64,000 nucleotides of DNA from G051132615 sp051132615 (lineage in GTDB: Bacteria > Pseudomonadota > Gammaproteobacteria > Burkholderiales > Neisseriaceae). This document shows positions 8,314 to 17,475 of this stretch, in pieces. The DNA lies in the NCBI RefSeq assembly GCF_051132615.1, contig NZ_CP152375.1:2232001-2296000 (forward strand). Direction: 5' to 3'. Below the pieces are notes generated by a model. It did not search any database. It saw only the letters and a list, made by a program, of their open reading frames with translations, and was not told the DNA's origin. Position numbers and translations under genes: made by a program. How positions within the stretch are numbered: the first letter of the stretch is position 1; every line of letters starts with the position of its first letter.

Positions 8314-9261
8314 TTATTTTTTAGATTTTTTAGATTGATATTTTTTAGGTAGTTCTGCCACAATATCAGGATGATTTTGTAGTTTTTCTGTTAGGAATTT
8401 CACAAATATTTCCGCTCTTAAAGGTAAATCATCTGGATGAGGGAAACAAATTGTGATTAGTCGATGAGAAGACACAAAATCAACTAAAACAGGCTCAAGT
8501 TCGCCTGAACGAATGTATTCGATTACTTCAAAGCCAGGTAATTGGCCTACACCAAGTCCAGATAAAACTAAGCTAGTTACACCAGCGATTTCATTAACTG
8601 TTACGCTGCCACGTACCTCTTGAGGAACGCGTTCACCATCTCTTTCAAATTCCCATTTATAGGTACGTCCTGATGTTGGGAATTGATAATTTACACAGTT
8701 ATGGTTCAATAGGTCACGAATAGTTTCTGGTTTGCCATGTTCACGCCAGTATTGTGGTGTCGCTACTACATATTGAGGGATAGGTGCTAGAGGGTGAGCA
8801 GACATACGGCTGTCTGGCAACATACCAATTCTGATACCGATATCGTATCCGTCTTCAATTAAATCACTAAAGTGATCGCCCATACCTAGGAATAGTTTGA
8901 TTTTAGGGTAACGTTGGTTAAACTCATGGATAAGAGGTAAAACAAAGTTTTGGCCAAAAGCATTGGGAAGGCTAACACGTAGTGTGCCTGCTGGCTCATC
9001 ATTATGCTCTCGTGTACCACTAATAGCTGATGAAAGTTGTGCAATAGGCGTTTTACATTGCTCATAAAGTGCACGCCCATCTTCTGTTAAGGTTAAATTA
9101 CGAGTTGTACGGTTAAACAAGCGCACACCTAAGTCTTGCTCTAGTCGAGCAATACTTTGGCTAATTGCTGCTGGTGAAACGCTTAAGCGTCTTGCCGCAT
9201 CAGAAAAACTACCGCTTTCTGCAACACTCATAAACACTGCTAATGAACGTAGAATATGCAT
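8314..9261 (-). CDS. LysR-family transcriptional regulator
   Basis: The 315-residue product has the N-terminal winged helix of LysR regulators (FMSVAESGSFSDAARRLSVSP, then SQSIARLEQDLGVRLFNRTT). A periplasmic-binding-like effector domain runs from about residue 90, with the familiar GEL.PVL end near residue 265. It belongs to the large subgroup of DsdC/CrgA-like regulators whose targets vary, so the ligand cannot be named. The 557 bases upstream carry no divergent gene, which is unusual for a LysR regulator and removes the usual clue to its target. It has an extra lysine-rich tail (KKYQSKKSKK). Confidence 0.85.
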   Translation of the reverse strand: MHILRSLAVFMSVAESGSFSDAARRLSVSPAAISQSIARLEQDLGVRLFNRTTRNLTLTEDGRALYEQCKTPIAQLSSAISGTREHNDEPAGTLRVSLPNAFGQNFVLPLIHEFNQRYPKIKLFLGMGDHFSDLIEDGYDIGIRIGMLPDSRMSAHPLAPIPQYVVATPQYWREHGKPETIRDLLNHNCVNYQFPTSGRTYKWEFERDGERVPQEVRGSVTVNEIAGVTSLVLSGLGVGQLPGFEVIEYIRSGELEPVLVDFVSSHRLITICFPHPDDLPLRAEIFVKFLTEKLQNHPDIVAELPKKYQSKKSKK

Positions 9262-9818
9262 TTACAAACCCCTTATCCTCTTAAATATTGAAAATATTTT
9301 TCATGTAACGTATATAATTTAGCAAGATTACGAAAAACTTTAAAATTATTGACCATAATCAAAACATGGGATAAGTATATTTTAAAAATAAAATAAATGT
9401 AAATAAGTAGATCATAAAAAATTAGACTATTTACTAAATTTTTTTAAATGTGTAGGGTTATTGTTCGAAAAATACTTATCTTCTCTACATTATGGTAAAA
9501 ATTATATTTGTTTTGTTTATGACCTTATCAAAAATAAATATGTTTATAAACTATAAATTATTAATATAACAAGAAATAAAATTATTTTATATAAATAAAA
9601 AAATTACAGCTAGCTTTTTTGTTTATAAATTTTGTTTTTTGTTTGTATAGTTTTTCTTAAATTATACTTTGGTTTTTAGGTTTTTGCTTTAAAAAATTGA
9701 TAAAAATATTTTTAAAAGCATGGGTAATTTTTAGGTAAGTTTATAACAGAAACTATTATTGGTGAATTATGTAAGAAAATTTCCATTAATTTTTGCAATG
9801 ATAATGAAATAAGATGAA
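9262..9818. other. 557-bp very AT-rich intergenic region
   Basis: No open frame of note on either strand, no tRNA-like fold and no tandem repeat that I can see. It is markedly poorer in G and C than the flanking genes. It holds the promoter region of the LysR gene and the downstream flank of the cls gene. Confidence 0.4.
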
Positions 9819-11276
9819 TTATAAGAAGGGACTAAAGAAATAAAAGAGGCGTTCTAGTACTCTTTGAAATAATGAACGACTGGCCCATTTTTCTGGTGAT
9901 AACAAGGTTGATTGGGCTAAGTAAAAGTGTTGTATCTTTGATAATTTTTTGCCAAAGTGAGCGCTGTCTATTGCAACAGTGACTTCAAAGTTAAGCCAAA
10001 GGCTTCTTTTATCTAGATTAACTGTGCCAACAAGGCTAAGTTGTTTATCTATAAGGATACTTTTTGTATGCAATAAACCACCTTCAAATTCATAGATTTT
10101 AACGCCAGCATCCAATAAGTCTGCATAAAAAGCATGGCTGGCCCAATTAGTGAGTTTTGAGTCTCCTTTTTTAGGTACAATCAAATAGACCATAACACCA
10201 CGAGCTGCGGCAGTACAAATAGCGTGGAAAAGATCATCACTGGGGACGAAATAAGGGGTTGTTAGGATTAACTGCTTTTGTGCAGAATAAACGGCACTTA
10301 AGAGTGTTTGTTGAATGATGTCATCAGAAAACCCTGGGCCAGATGCAATTATTTGAGTGAGATAGCTGGGCGTTTCAATTGGTAATGTATTGGATAAGGA
10401 AAGTAAATGAGGTTGTCTGGTTTCCATAGCCCAGTCACTATTGTATAAGGCTTGAGCTGATAAACAAATACTGCCTTCCATGCGAATCATTAAGTCAACC
10501 CATTCTCCCACGCCTGCGCTTTGTTTGAAGTAACGTGGATCAACCATGTTCATACTACCAATATAAACAATATAGTTGTCTATTAAAACCATTTTTCGAT
10601 GTTGGCGTAAATCCATTCGGCGAAAAAATAGTCTGAGTAAACTCACAGGAAGTGCTTGGGTTATGTGCACGCCAGCATTTTTCATTTTTTTGTATGAAGT
10701 GCTTTTGAAAAAATGGTGACTCCCTGCCGAATCAAGCATTAATTGGCAATTTACGCCTCGTTTTGCTGCCAGACATAACGCTGTTGCAACATCATTGGCA
10801 AAACCTCCTTCTGACCAGATATAAAAAACCATTTTGATATTGTCAGTGGCTGAGTGAATGTCCGCAATGATTTGAGCCATAGTATCGTGGCTAACAGTAA
10901 ATGTATGGATTTCATTTGCGTATGTATGGGGAATGCCTTGTTTGAATTGACAAAGATTAAATAAGGGTTGGGCAGTAGTGCTTAGGTTTTTTTGTATGCT
11001 GTTTTGATTTGGTTTTAATAACAAATTGAGCTGATCGATTGTGTTTGGCCAAATGGTTTTTACTTGCATTGCTCGACGTTTGCCAATATTTAATTCGCCA
11101 AATGATAAATAAGCAATAATGCCGACCAGAGGTAAAATATAAATGACCAGTAACCAAGCTGTTGTCGTGGCATTAGGGCGGCGTTTCATCAGAATTTTTA
11201 GGGTAACAGTTGCGACTAAAAACCAGTATGAACCAATTAAAAACCAGTTAACGATGTGTGATAGTGTAATGGTCAA
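9819..11276 (-). CDS. cls: cardiolipin synthase, phospholipase D family
   Basis: The 485-residue product has two N-terminal membrane helices (residues about 5-60, including the PLVGIIAYLSFGE element) and two phospholipase D catalytic HKD motifs. The first is HRKMVLID near residue 226, the second HTKSILID near residue 405, each followed by G..N(M/L)D. This is the architecture of ClsA, which condenses two phosphatidylglycerol molecules to cardiolipin and glycerol at the inner membrane. Length matches E. coli ClsA (486 aa). It stands alone, with dksA downstream on the same strand beyond an inverted repeat. Confidence 0.92.
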   Translation of the reverse strand: MTITLSHIVNWFLIGSYWFLVATVTLKILMKRRPNATTTAWLLVIYILPLVGIIAYLSFGELNIGKRRAMQVKTIWPNTIDQLNLLLKPNQNSIQKNLSTTAQPLFNLCQFKQGIPHTYANEIHTFTVSHDTMAQIIADIHSATDNIKMVFYIWSEGGFANDVATALCLAAKRGVNCQLMLDSAGSHHFFKSTSYKKMKNAGVHITQALPVSLLRLFFRRMDLRQHRKMVLIDNYIVYIGSMNMVDPRYFKQSAGVGEWVDLMIRMEGSICLSAQALYNSDWAMETRQPHLLSLSNTLPIETPSYLTQIIASGPGFSDDIIQQTLLSAVYSAQKQLILTTPYFVPSDDLFHAICTAAARGVMVYLIVPKKGDSKLTNWASHAFYADLLDAGVKIYEFEGGLLHTKSILIDKQLSLVGTVNLDKRSLWLNFEVTVAIDSAHFGKKLSKIQHFYLAQSTLLSPEKWASRSLFQRVLERLFYFFSPFL

Positions 11277-11360
11277 GTTATATTCTCTATCTTAAATATA
11301 TCATTTTAAGATAAGGTGACGAATTATTGAAAGGGGATCATGAATGACATGCAGACAAGC

Positions 11361-11394
11361 ATAGGTTCAACTTTTATTTATCAGTTGAACCTAT
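11361..11394. repeat. perfect inverted repeat between cls and dksA
   Basis: ATAGGTTCAACT (11361-11372) pairs with AGTTGAACCTAT (11383-11394) around a 10-base loop. It lies just past the dksA stop. Neither strand has a good T run after it, so it is a weak terminator at best. Confidence 0.5.
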
Positions 11395-11409
11395 AAAATC
11401 TATAAAAAC

Positions 11410-11826
11410 TTAATCAGCAAATTGTTTTTTCATTTGCTCTCGGCGCTCTTGCGCTTCTACTGATAAGGTTGCAGTAGGTCTAGCCAATAATCGTTTTAAA
11501 CCAATTGGCTCACCGGTATCAGCACAAAAACCGTAACTGCCATCATCAATTTGACGCAAAGATGCTTGAATTTTATTGAGCAATTTGCGTTCGCGATCTC
11601 TTGTTCTTAATTCTAAAGCATACTCCTCTTCCAAAGTGGCTCTATCAGCAGGGTCTGGAGTAGATTCTTGTTCTTGTAGATGATTTGTTGTATTGGCTGC
11701 ATTATTAATGAGCTCGTCTTGGAGCTTAATGAGAAGCTCCCTAAAAAATTCTAGATGGTCGGCATTCATATAGTCTTCTTCTTTGCCATTCCAGCTAATA
11801 ATGTCCTGTTCGGTTAATTTAGCCAT
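11410..11826 (-). CDS. dksA: RNA polymerase-binding transcription factor DksA
   Basis: The 138-residue protein has the DksA coiled coil (residues about 20-100, with the tip DPADRATLEEEYALE carrying the D..D/A signature) and a C-terminal finger region (YGFCADTGEPIGLKRLLARP). DksA enters the polymerase secondary channel and works with ppGpp at rRNA and amino-acid promoters. Of the four zinc cysteines in E. coli DksA only one remains: CADT replaces CxxC and TLSVEAQ replaces the second CxxC. This degenerate finger is known from zinc-independent DksA variants. No neighbour is functionally linked. Confidence 0.9.
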   Translation of the reverse strand: MAKLTEQDIISWNGKEEDYMNADHLEFFRELLIKLQDELINNAANTTNHLQEQESTPDPADRATLEEEYALELRTRDRERKLLNKIQASLRQIDDGSYGFCADTGEPIGLKRLLARPTATLSVEAQERREQMKKQFAD

Positions 11827-12331
11827 ATTCGTACTCTCTATTTAAGTGCCGTTCAAATCGAACGAACTGATCCAAACTTATTTTAGGAAGGTGGATACTA
11901 ACACAGCTTTTCAGAAAAATGTATGGAATAATTAAAATAGGTTTGGGTGTGTAGGTTGAATTTCGATATAAGTACAACAAAATCCAGTAAAATATTGAAT
12001 AAGGATTTTTTTGCTTTTTTGTAATATGTTGATCTTTTTTGATAAAAAAATGTAATCGGTATTTTATTTTTTGCAAATAAAAATGCTATTGTCTCAATAA
12101 AATATAACAAATGCCCAAAAAAAACTTATTATATATATTTTTCTTGTTATTAATTTTAATGAGTTTGGCTTTTTATTTTGTTTTTTTTGTTAAATAAATT
12201 TATTAATTGGTGTGTTGTTTTTATATATTATTGTCATTTTTGATGGTGTGAAAAGGTTTGTATTGGAAATAAAATTTTAATTAAGAAATTAGAATTTATA
12301 AAAATTAAGATAACAACCTTTTAGTAAAAAT
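11827..12331. other. 505-bp AT-rich intergenic region between rluE and dksA
   Basis: Two overlapping minus-strand frames here (around 11819-12110) have the lysine/isoleucine/tyrosine composition of random AT-rich DNA and no recognisable motif. I see no RNA gene. It should hold the dksA promoter. Confidence 0.4.
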
Positions 12332-12898
12332 TTATCTTCTAAAAAGATTTGTTGAATCAATAAAGCGATATTGTTCAGGAGCCAAATTTAAATCAAATAA
12401 ATTAAGTGAACCAATGCTGACTCGTATTAGGCGTAAACATGGAAAACCTATATGAGCACACATATGTCGTATTTGGCGGTTTTTTCCTTCAGATATTTGA
12501 ATTTCTATCCATGATACAGGAATGCTTTTGCGTTCCCTTATTGGTGGATTTCTAGGCCAAAGCTGCTCTGGTTCTGCTAAAAGCTGTGCTTTTGCAGGTG
12601 CATAAGTATCGTTTTTTAATTGAATACCTTCATAAATAGGGGTTAAATCTTTTTTTGTCGGTATTCCTTCAACTTGGGCCCAATAAGTTTTAGGGAGCTT
12701 GAATTTAGGATCTGCAATTTTGGCTTGTAATTTACCATTATTTGTCAATAAAAGTAGCCCCTCACTGTCCGTGTCTAGACGACCTGCAGGATAAAAGCCT
12801 GATTGTTTAATACAGCTTTTCAGTGTTGGGTGTTTTTCATGTTCTGAGAATTGACAAATCATGCCATAAGGTTTATTAAATGCGATTAAATGGTCCAT
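12332..12898 (-). CDS. rluE: 23S rRNA pseudouridine synthase RluE-type
   Basis: This is a 188-residue RsuA-family pseudouridine synthase. The catalytic motif GRLDTDSEGLLLLTNNG lies near residue 40 (Asp nucleophile in RLD), preceded by FNKPYGMICQFS and followed by EGKNRQIRHMCAHIGFPCLRLIR. There is no N-terminal S4 domain, which with the short length distinguishes RluE (modifying U2457 of 23S rRNA) from RsuA and RluB. It is transcribed away from icd, sharing the 160-base region between them. Confidence 0.88.
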   Translation of the reverse strand: MDHLIAFNKPYGMICQFSEHEKHPTLKSCIKQSGFYPAGRLDTDSEGLLLLTNNGKLQAKIADPKFKLPKTYWAQVEGIPTKKDLTPIYEGIQLKNDTYAPAKAQLLAEPEQLWPRNPPIRERKSIPVSWIEIQISEGKNRQIRHMCAHIGFPCLRLIRVSIGSLNLFDLNLAPEQYRFIDSTNLFRR

Positions 12899-12979
12899 AT
12901 AGTTTTAATGGTGTGGCACCTTTGTGTAAATTAGCGCATAATAACAAATATTCTCATTGAGATGGTGAAGGTTTACATT

Positions 12980-13010
12980 TAAACCTGATCATAATAAATA
13001 TATCAGGTTT
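12980..13010. repeat. small inverted repeat upstream of icd
   Basis: AAACCTGAT and ATATCAGGTTT flank an AT-rich loop, just upstream of the likely icd promoter. It could be an operator or a weak hairpin. Confidence 0.3.
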
Positions 13011-13061
13011 GCATAATTTTTGATGTAAAACTCATGTAAAATAATATATTAAGGAGAAAAT

Positions 13062-14306
13062 ATGAGTCAGTCTTTTATTAAAGTTCCCCAAAGTGGTCAA
13101 AAAATTGTCCCTAATCAACCTATTCCAAATAATCCCATAATTCCTTTTATTGAAGGTGATGGTATTGGTGCAGATATTACCCCTGTCATGATTGCTGTGA
13201 TTAATGCAGCTGTAGAAAAAGCGTATGCTGGTAGCAAAAAAATTGAATGGATGGAAGTTTTTGCAGGTGAAAAAGCGACTCATGTTTACGGTGAAAATGT
13301 GTGGTTACCAGAAGAAACATTGGCCGCTTTAAAAGAATACTCGGTTTCTATTAAAGGCCCTATGACAACGCCTGTTGGTGGTGGTATTCGTTCATTGAAC
13401 GTGGCGTTACGTCAAGAATTGGATTTATATCAATGTGTACGCCCTGTACGTTATTTTTCGGGCGTGCCTTCTCCTTTAAAGGATCCAAGTAAAACCGATA
13501 TGGTGATTTTCCGCGAAAATACCGAAGATATTTACTGTGGGATTGAATGGCAAGCTCAATCAGAAGAAGCAAAAAAAGTCATTAATTTCTTACAAAATGA
13601 TATGGGTGTGAAGAAAATTCGTTTTCCTCAAACTTCTGGAATTGGCATTAAACCTGTATCTAAAGAAGGTACACAACGTTTGGTTCGTGCTGCAATTAAA
13701 TATGCAATTGATAACGATAAACCATCTGTGACAATTGTCCATAAAGGCAATATCATGAAGTTCACTGAAGGTGGTTTCCGTGACTGGGCATATGAGCTTG
13801 CCCAAACAGAGTTTGGTGCTCAAGTCATTGATAAAGGCCCATGGTGTAGCTTTAAGAATCCAAAAACAGGCAAAGAAATTATCGTAAAAGATGCCATTGC
13901 GGATGCATTCTTACAGCAAATTTTGTTGCGTCCAGAAGAGTATAGTGTGATTGCGACATTAAACCTAAATGGTGATTATATTTCAGATGCTCTGGCTGCT
14001 CAGGTAGGTGGTATTGGTATTGCGCCAGGCGCTAATATTTCTGACCATTACGCCGTTTTTGAAGCGACTCATGGTACTGCACCAAAATATGCTGGTTTAG
14101 ATAAAGTGAATCCTGGCTCTTTAATTTTATCTGCCGAAATGATGTTGCGTCATTTAGGATGGACTGAAGCAGCGGATTTGGTGATTAGCTCTATGGAAAA
14201 AGCTATTGCTGATAAACAGGTAACATATGATTTTGCTCGTTTGATGGATGGTGCAAATGAAATCAGTTGTTCTGCATTTGGTCAGGCAATGATTGAAAGA
14301 ATGTAA
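13062..14306 (+). CDS. icd: NADP-dependent isocitrate dehydrogenase
   Basis: The 414-residue product (E. coli Icd is 416) oxidatively decarboxylates isocitrate to 2-oxoglutarate in the TCA cycle. Visible signatures are IEGDGIGADITPVM near residue 30, the substrate loop GGGIRSLNVALRQELDLY with the regulatory serine of the AceK-phosphorylated type, FRENTEDIYCGIEW, and NLNGDYISDALAAQVGGIG. The coenzyme site has APKYAGLDKVNPGS and a later TYDFARLMDGA; the KY and Y/R residues mark NADP rather than NAD. A good ribosome site (aaggag) precedes the ATG. A strong shared terminator follows. Confidence 0.97.
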   Translation: MSQSFIKVPQSGQKIVPNQPIPNNPIIPFIEGDGIGADITPVMIAVINAAVEKAYAGSKKIEWMEVFAGEKATHVYGENVWLPEETLAALKEYSVSIKGPMTTPVGGGIRSLNVALRQELDLYQCVRPVRYFSGVPSPLKDPSKTDMVIFRENTEDIYCGIEWQAQSEEAKKVINFLQNDMGVKKIRFPQTSGIGIKPVSKEGTQRLVRAAIKYAIDNDKPSVTIVHKGNIMKFTEGGFRDWAYELAQTEFGAQVIDKGPWCSFKNPKTGKEIIVKDAIADAFLQQILLRPEEYSVIATLNLNGDYISDALAAQVGGIGIAPGANISDHYAVFEATHGTAPKYAGLDKVNPGSLILSAEMMLRHLGWTEAADLVISSMEKAIADKQVTYDFARLMDGANEISCSAFGQAMIERM

Positions 14307-14324
14307 TATTTTATTTCTGATGGG

Positions 14325-14356
14325 AAAAGCGTCCTTTTTAAAGGACGCTTTTTTTT
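14325..14356. terminator. bidirectional terminator between icd and the Bcr/CflA gene
   Basis: AAAAGCGTCCTTT pairs with AAAGGACGCTTTT around 14338, with T runs on both strands. It overlaps the last codons and stop of the convergent transporter gene. Confidence 0.88.
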
Positions 14357-15549
14357 GGGGTAAGATAAAAATAGATTAAGCCAATCATAATGCTTAATAA
14401 GCAAAAAAACAGCATAGTGCCTGCTAAACTGGCTATATCATGCCATACTAAAGGTGCAACGATTCCTGAAATGATACCTGCGCAAAGTGATTGCATGCTA
14501 CTTTGAAGAGAAGAAGCCGTACCTCTAAGCGATGGTATGATATCCATTAAAGAAACTGTTAAGGAGGGGACAATAAAGAAGGCAGCAAATGCATAACAAG
14601 CCAAAGGTAAAATCACCATCCATAAAGAAGCCTGAAAATAAAGGTGGTAAACAGTCATACTTAATGAGCTGCTTAACATGATTGCATAGCCAATGATGGC
14701 GATTGTTTTGTCGGATACACGACCAGCTATTCGCCCACTACAAAAAGCACCAGAGATAATGCCCAAGACTAATGGGTTAAATAACCATGCAAATTGCGTT
14801 TCGGGAATATGGAAGTGATAAACCAGAATTTGATGGGCTGAGTGGATAAACAGATACATACCCACAAAGCTGAAGGTGAGTGTACCGCTTAGCAGTAGGA
14901 ATTTAGGTTTTAATAATAACTGCTGGTAGTTTTTGCTTAAAAGAGTGATATTGAGCTTTTTCTTAGGTTCAGTAGGGTAAACTTTTGATAATTGTCTATA
15001 AGCACAAAGCAATAAAGTCAGACCAAAAAATGCCAAGAATAAAAAAATGGCCTGCCAACCAAATTGGCCTAATAATTGACCGCCTATAATGGGTGCAATC
15101 GCAGGAGCCAAGGAAAAAATCATGGTGACATGTGCCATGATTTTTTGTGCTTTTATTCCTGAAAAACAATCGCGAATAATGGCTTTGCTGACAATCGCAC
15201 CAGCACCACCACTTAAGCCTTGTAGGATACGCATCGCAATAAGTATTTCTAAATTAGGGGCAAAAGCGCATCCAAAAGACGCTAGGCTATAACAAGTCAG
15301 TGCGATAAATATAACTTTTTTCCTGCCTATTGCATCAGATAGCGCACCATGTAAAAGATTCATTAAACCAAAGCAGATACTGTATAGGGCAATAATAAAT
15401 TGTACTTGCTCAGGTGATTTATTAAAACTTTGGCCAATTGCGCCCATGGTTGGTAGAACAGTGACGACTGTAAATGGGCCAATAGTAGACAATGCAGCCA
15501 ATAAACAAACCAGACTAAGGGTTGAGTAGCTTTGGGATTTGATGAGCAT
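14338..15549 (-). CDS. Bcr/CflA-family drug:proton antiporter (MFS)
   Basis: The 403-residue protein has 12 predicted membrane helices. It carries the MFS signature LHGALSDAIGRKKVIFIAL between helices 2 and 3, and the family-specific motif GAIVSKAIIRDCFSG near residue 125 seen in the DHA1 Bcr/CflA group. LPTMGAIGQSFNKSPEQVQ near residue 35 is also typical. Such proteins export bicyclomycin, sulfonamides, chloramphenicol or cysteine; the actual substrate is unknown. It is convergent with icd and transcribed alone. Confidence 0.88.
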   Translation of the reverse strand: MLIKSQSYSTLSLVCLLAALSTIGPFTVVTVLPTMGAIGQSFNKSPEQVQFIIALYSICFGLMNLLHGALSDAIGRKKVIFIALTCYSLASFGCAFAPNLEILIAMRILQGLSGGAGAIVSKAIIRDCFSGIKAQKIMAHVTMIFSLAPAIAPIIGGQLLGQFGWQAIFLFLAFFGLTLLLCAYRQLSKVYPTEPKKKLNITLLSKNYQQLLLKPKFLLLSGTLTFSFVGMYLFIHSAHQILVYHFHIPETQFAWLFNPLVLGIISGAFCSGRIAGRVSDKTIAIIGYAIMLSSSLSMTVYHLYFQASLWMVILPLACYAFAAFFIVPSLTVSLMDIIPSLRGTASSLQSSMQSLCAGIISGIVAPLVWHDIASLAGTMLFFCLLSIMIGLIYFYLTPKKSVL

Positions 15550-15696
15550 GAAGTTTGATCAACGTTTATTTTTCACAATACACTCTATCATGCCTAAGAT
15601 AAAAGAAATTGGATACGAAAAAAATCAAACTTTAATAAAAAAGGGGATTTTTTGACAGAGATATTATTTAGCGATTTTTGATGACATTTAAGGCGT

Positions 15697-15726
15697 AAAA
15701 AAGGTTGCTAAGTAGCAACCTTTTTT
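15697..15726 (-). terminator. terminator of adk
   Basis: GGTTGCT and AGCAACC form the stem. On the minus strand, reading out of adk, the stem is followed by six Ts. Confidence 0.85.
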
Positions 15727-15732
15727 CATTCA

Positions 15733-16386
15733 TTAACTAAGTGTTTTTAAAATATCATTTTTAACAGCTTCGACAGATTTTGTGCCATCTACTTTTATGT
15801 ATTTAGGTGCTTTACCTGTTTGAGTTTGCGCTAATTGACTGTAAAAATTAACTAAAACTTGAGTTTGTTCGTGATAAACCGTTAGACGTTTTTTTACCGT
15901 TTCTTCTTTGTCATCATCACGTTGGATTAAATCTTCACCTGTGTCATCGTCTTTACCCTCTACTTTAGGCGGATTATGTAAAATATGATAGGTTCGGCCA
16001 GAAGCCATATGAACACGGCGTCCAGACATGCGATCGATAATTTTTTGATCAGGCACATCAATTTCAACAACATAATCTAAATCAACACCTGCATCTACCA
16101 TCGCTTGTGCTTGTGCTAAAGTACGTGGGAAACCATCAAACAGAAAGCCATTTGCACAATCCGATTGTTTAATGCGTTCTTTCACTAAGGCAATGATAAT
16201 GTCATCACGGACTAATCCACCTTCGTCCATAATTTTTTTTGCTTCAATACCAAGAGGAGTGTTTGCTGCAACAGCAGCACGTAGCATATCCCCAGTAGAA
16301 ATTTGTGGAATATTAAACGCTTCTTTAATAAACTGGGCTTGAGTGCCTTTACCTGCGCCAGGAGCGCCAAGAAGTAAAACTTTCAT
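15733..16386 (-). CDS. adk: adenylate kinase
   Basis: This is a 217-residue long-form adenylate kinase, catalysing ATP + AMP to 2 ADP. It has the P-loop GAPGAGKGTQA at the start, the AMP-binding ISTGDMLRAA and DGFPRTLAQA, and the arginines of DRMSGRRVH at the lid. The lid (residues about 122-160) lacks zinc cysteines, so it is the hydrogen-bonded Gram-negative type. A hairpin terminator follows directly. No operon partner: kdsB is about 100 bases upstream on the same strand. Confidence 0.97.
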   Translation of the reverse strand: MKVLLLGAPGAGKGTQAQFIKEAFNIPQISTGDMLRAAVAANTPLGIEAKKIMDEGGLVRDDIIIALVKERIKQSDCANGFLFDGFPRTLAQAQAMVDAGVDLDYVVEIDVPDQKIIDRMSGRRVHMASGRTYHILHNPPKVEGKDDDTGEDLIQRDDDKEETVKKRLTVYHEQTQVLVNFYSQLAQTQTGKAPKYIKVDGTKSVEAVKNDILKTLS

Positions 16387-16482
16387 TTTCTGTCCTTAAG
16401 TTGAAATGCTGCAAAGGAGTATATTTTATTAAAATAGACTTTATATTGTAACTGAAGCCAAAAGAGGATTCAAATTGCGCTT

Positions 16483-17256
16483 TTAAAGTATTTGTTGATT
16501 AAATATTTGTCTTACTCGCTCCAAATCTTCTTGAGTATCTACGCCTGTTTCGGGGGCTTCATTGGTGAGTGTGACCACAATTTTTTTGCCATGCCATAAA
16601 ACACGTAGTTGTTCCAGTGATTCAGTTTGTTCCAAAATAGAAGGGGATAAATGTTGATATTCATTTAAAAAACCGCTTCTATAGGCGTAAAGTCCAATAT
16701 GGCGTAAAACAGGTAATTTACTGGGTAAAATATGTTTATCCTGTGCCAAACTGTCTCTATCCCATGGAATGGGTGCACGACTAAAATAAAGTGCTTCATT
16801 TTGTGCGTTTAAAACAACTTTAACCACATTTGGATTAAATAAATGGGCAACATCATCAATTGGATGTGCTGCTGTTGCCATAGGGGCGCTGCTACTGGCT
16901 AATAATACTGCTAATTGGTTGATCAATTCTGGGTTGACTAAAGGCTCATCACCTTGAACATTAACGATAATATGTTCATCAGGCAGTTTTAGCATTTGTG
17001 TGACCTGTGCAATGCGATCTGTACCGCTTGGATGCTCTGTACTGGTCAATAATGCTTTAATATTATGTGTTTCACAAGCTTGAATAATGTCTTGATGATC
17101 GGTAGCAACAATGACTTGTGTCGCCAAACTTTTACTTGCCTGTTCCGCAACGCGTACAATCATAGGCTTACCTGCAATATCAGCCAATGCTTTATTGGGT
17201 AAGCGAGTAGAAGCTAAGCGAGCAGGAATAACAACACTAAATACCAGTTCGCTCAC
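16483..17256 (-). CDS. kdsB: CMP-Kdo synthetase (3-deoxy-manno-octulosonate cytidylyltransferase)
   Basis: The 257-residue protein activates Kdo with CTP for the lipopolysaccharide inner core. Signatures are VIPARLASTRLPNKALADIAGKPM at the N-terminus (broken here as the PARLASTRLPNK nucleotide loop), then IIVNVQGDEP near residue 97 and HIGLYAYR near residue 187. Its start overlaps the stop of the upstream ycaR-like gene by four bases (ATGA type). It lies in the lpxK-ycaR-kdsB envelope cluster, whose order matches Pseudomonas. Confidence 0.96.
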   Translation of the reverse strand: MSELVFSVVIPARLASTRLPNKALADIAGKPMIVRVAEQASKSLATQVIVATDHQDIIQACETHNIKALLTSTEHPSGTDRIAQVTQMLKLPDEHIIVNVQGDEPLVNPELINQLAVLLASSSAPMATAAHPIDDVAHLFNPNVVKVVLNAQNEALYFSRAPIPWDRDSLAQDKHILPSKLPVLRHIGLYAYRSGFLNEYQHLSPSILEQTESLEQLRVLWHGKKIVVTLTNEAPETGVDTQEDLERVRQIFNQQIL

Positions 17257-17438
17257 TTTTGTGCTTCCTCTTCTTCTGTTAATTCTCTGGCTTCAGACTC
17301 AAGCATCATAGGGATACCATCTTTTATCGGGAAGGCTAAATGGTCTGTGTAACAAAGTAGCTCTTGCGCGTCTTGTTTATAGGTTAAGTGGCCTTTACAG
17401 ATAGGGCACACTAAAATTTCTAAAAATTTAATATCCAT
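17253..17438 (-). CDS. ycaR: Trm112/YcaR-family small protein
   Basis: This 61-residue protein of the UPF0434/Trm112 family has the opening MDIKFLEILVCPICKGHL, with one CPxC pair, and the later AFPIKDGIPMML that defines the family. Trm112-like proteins in eukaryotes and archaea activate methyltransferases; the bacterial role is unsettled. The location between lpxK and kdsB is conserved across gammaproteobacteria. It overlaps kdsB by four bases, so translation is probably coupled. Confidence 0.92.
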   Translation of the reverse strand: MDIKFLEILVCPICKGHLTYKQDAQELLCYTDHLAFPIKDGIPMMLESEARELTEEEEAQK

Positions 17439-17475
17439 AGTTTGATCTTGTGTTCTAAAAAATAGAGAAAAGTCA

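Noticed and set aside
11361..11394. Rho-independent terminator for dksA
   Set aside because: The stem is perfect but there is no T run on the minus strand, so I list it only as an inverted repeat.
11819..12110. Two overlapping minus-strand frames upstream of dksA
   Set aside because: Random AT-rich composition, mutually overlapping, no motif; more likely the dksA leader region.
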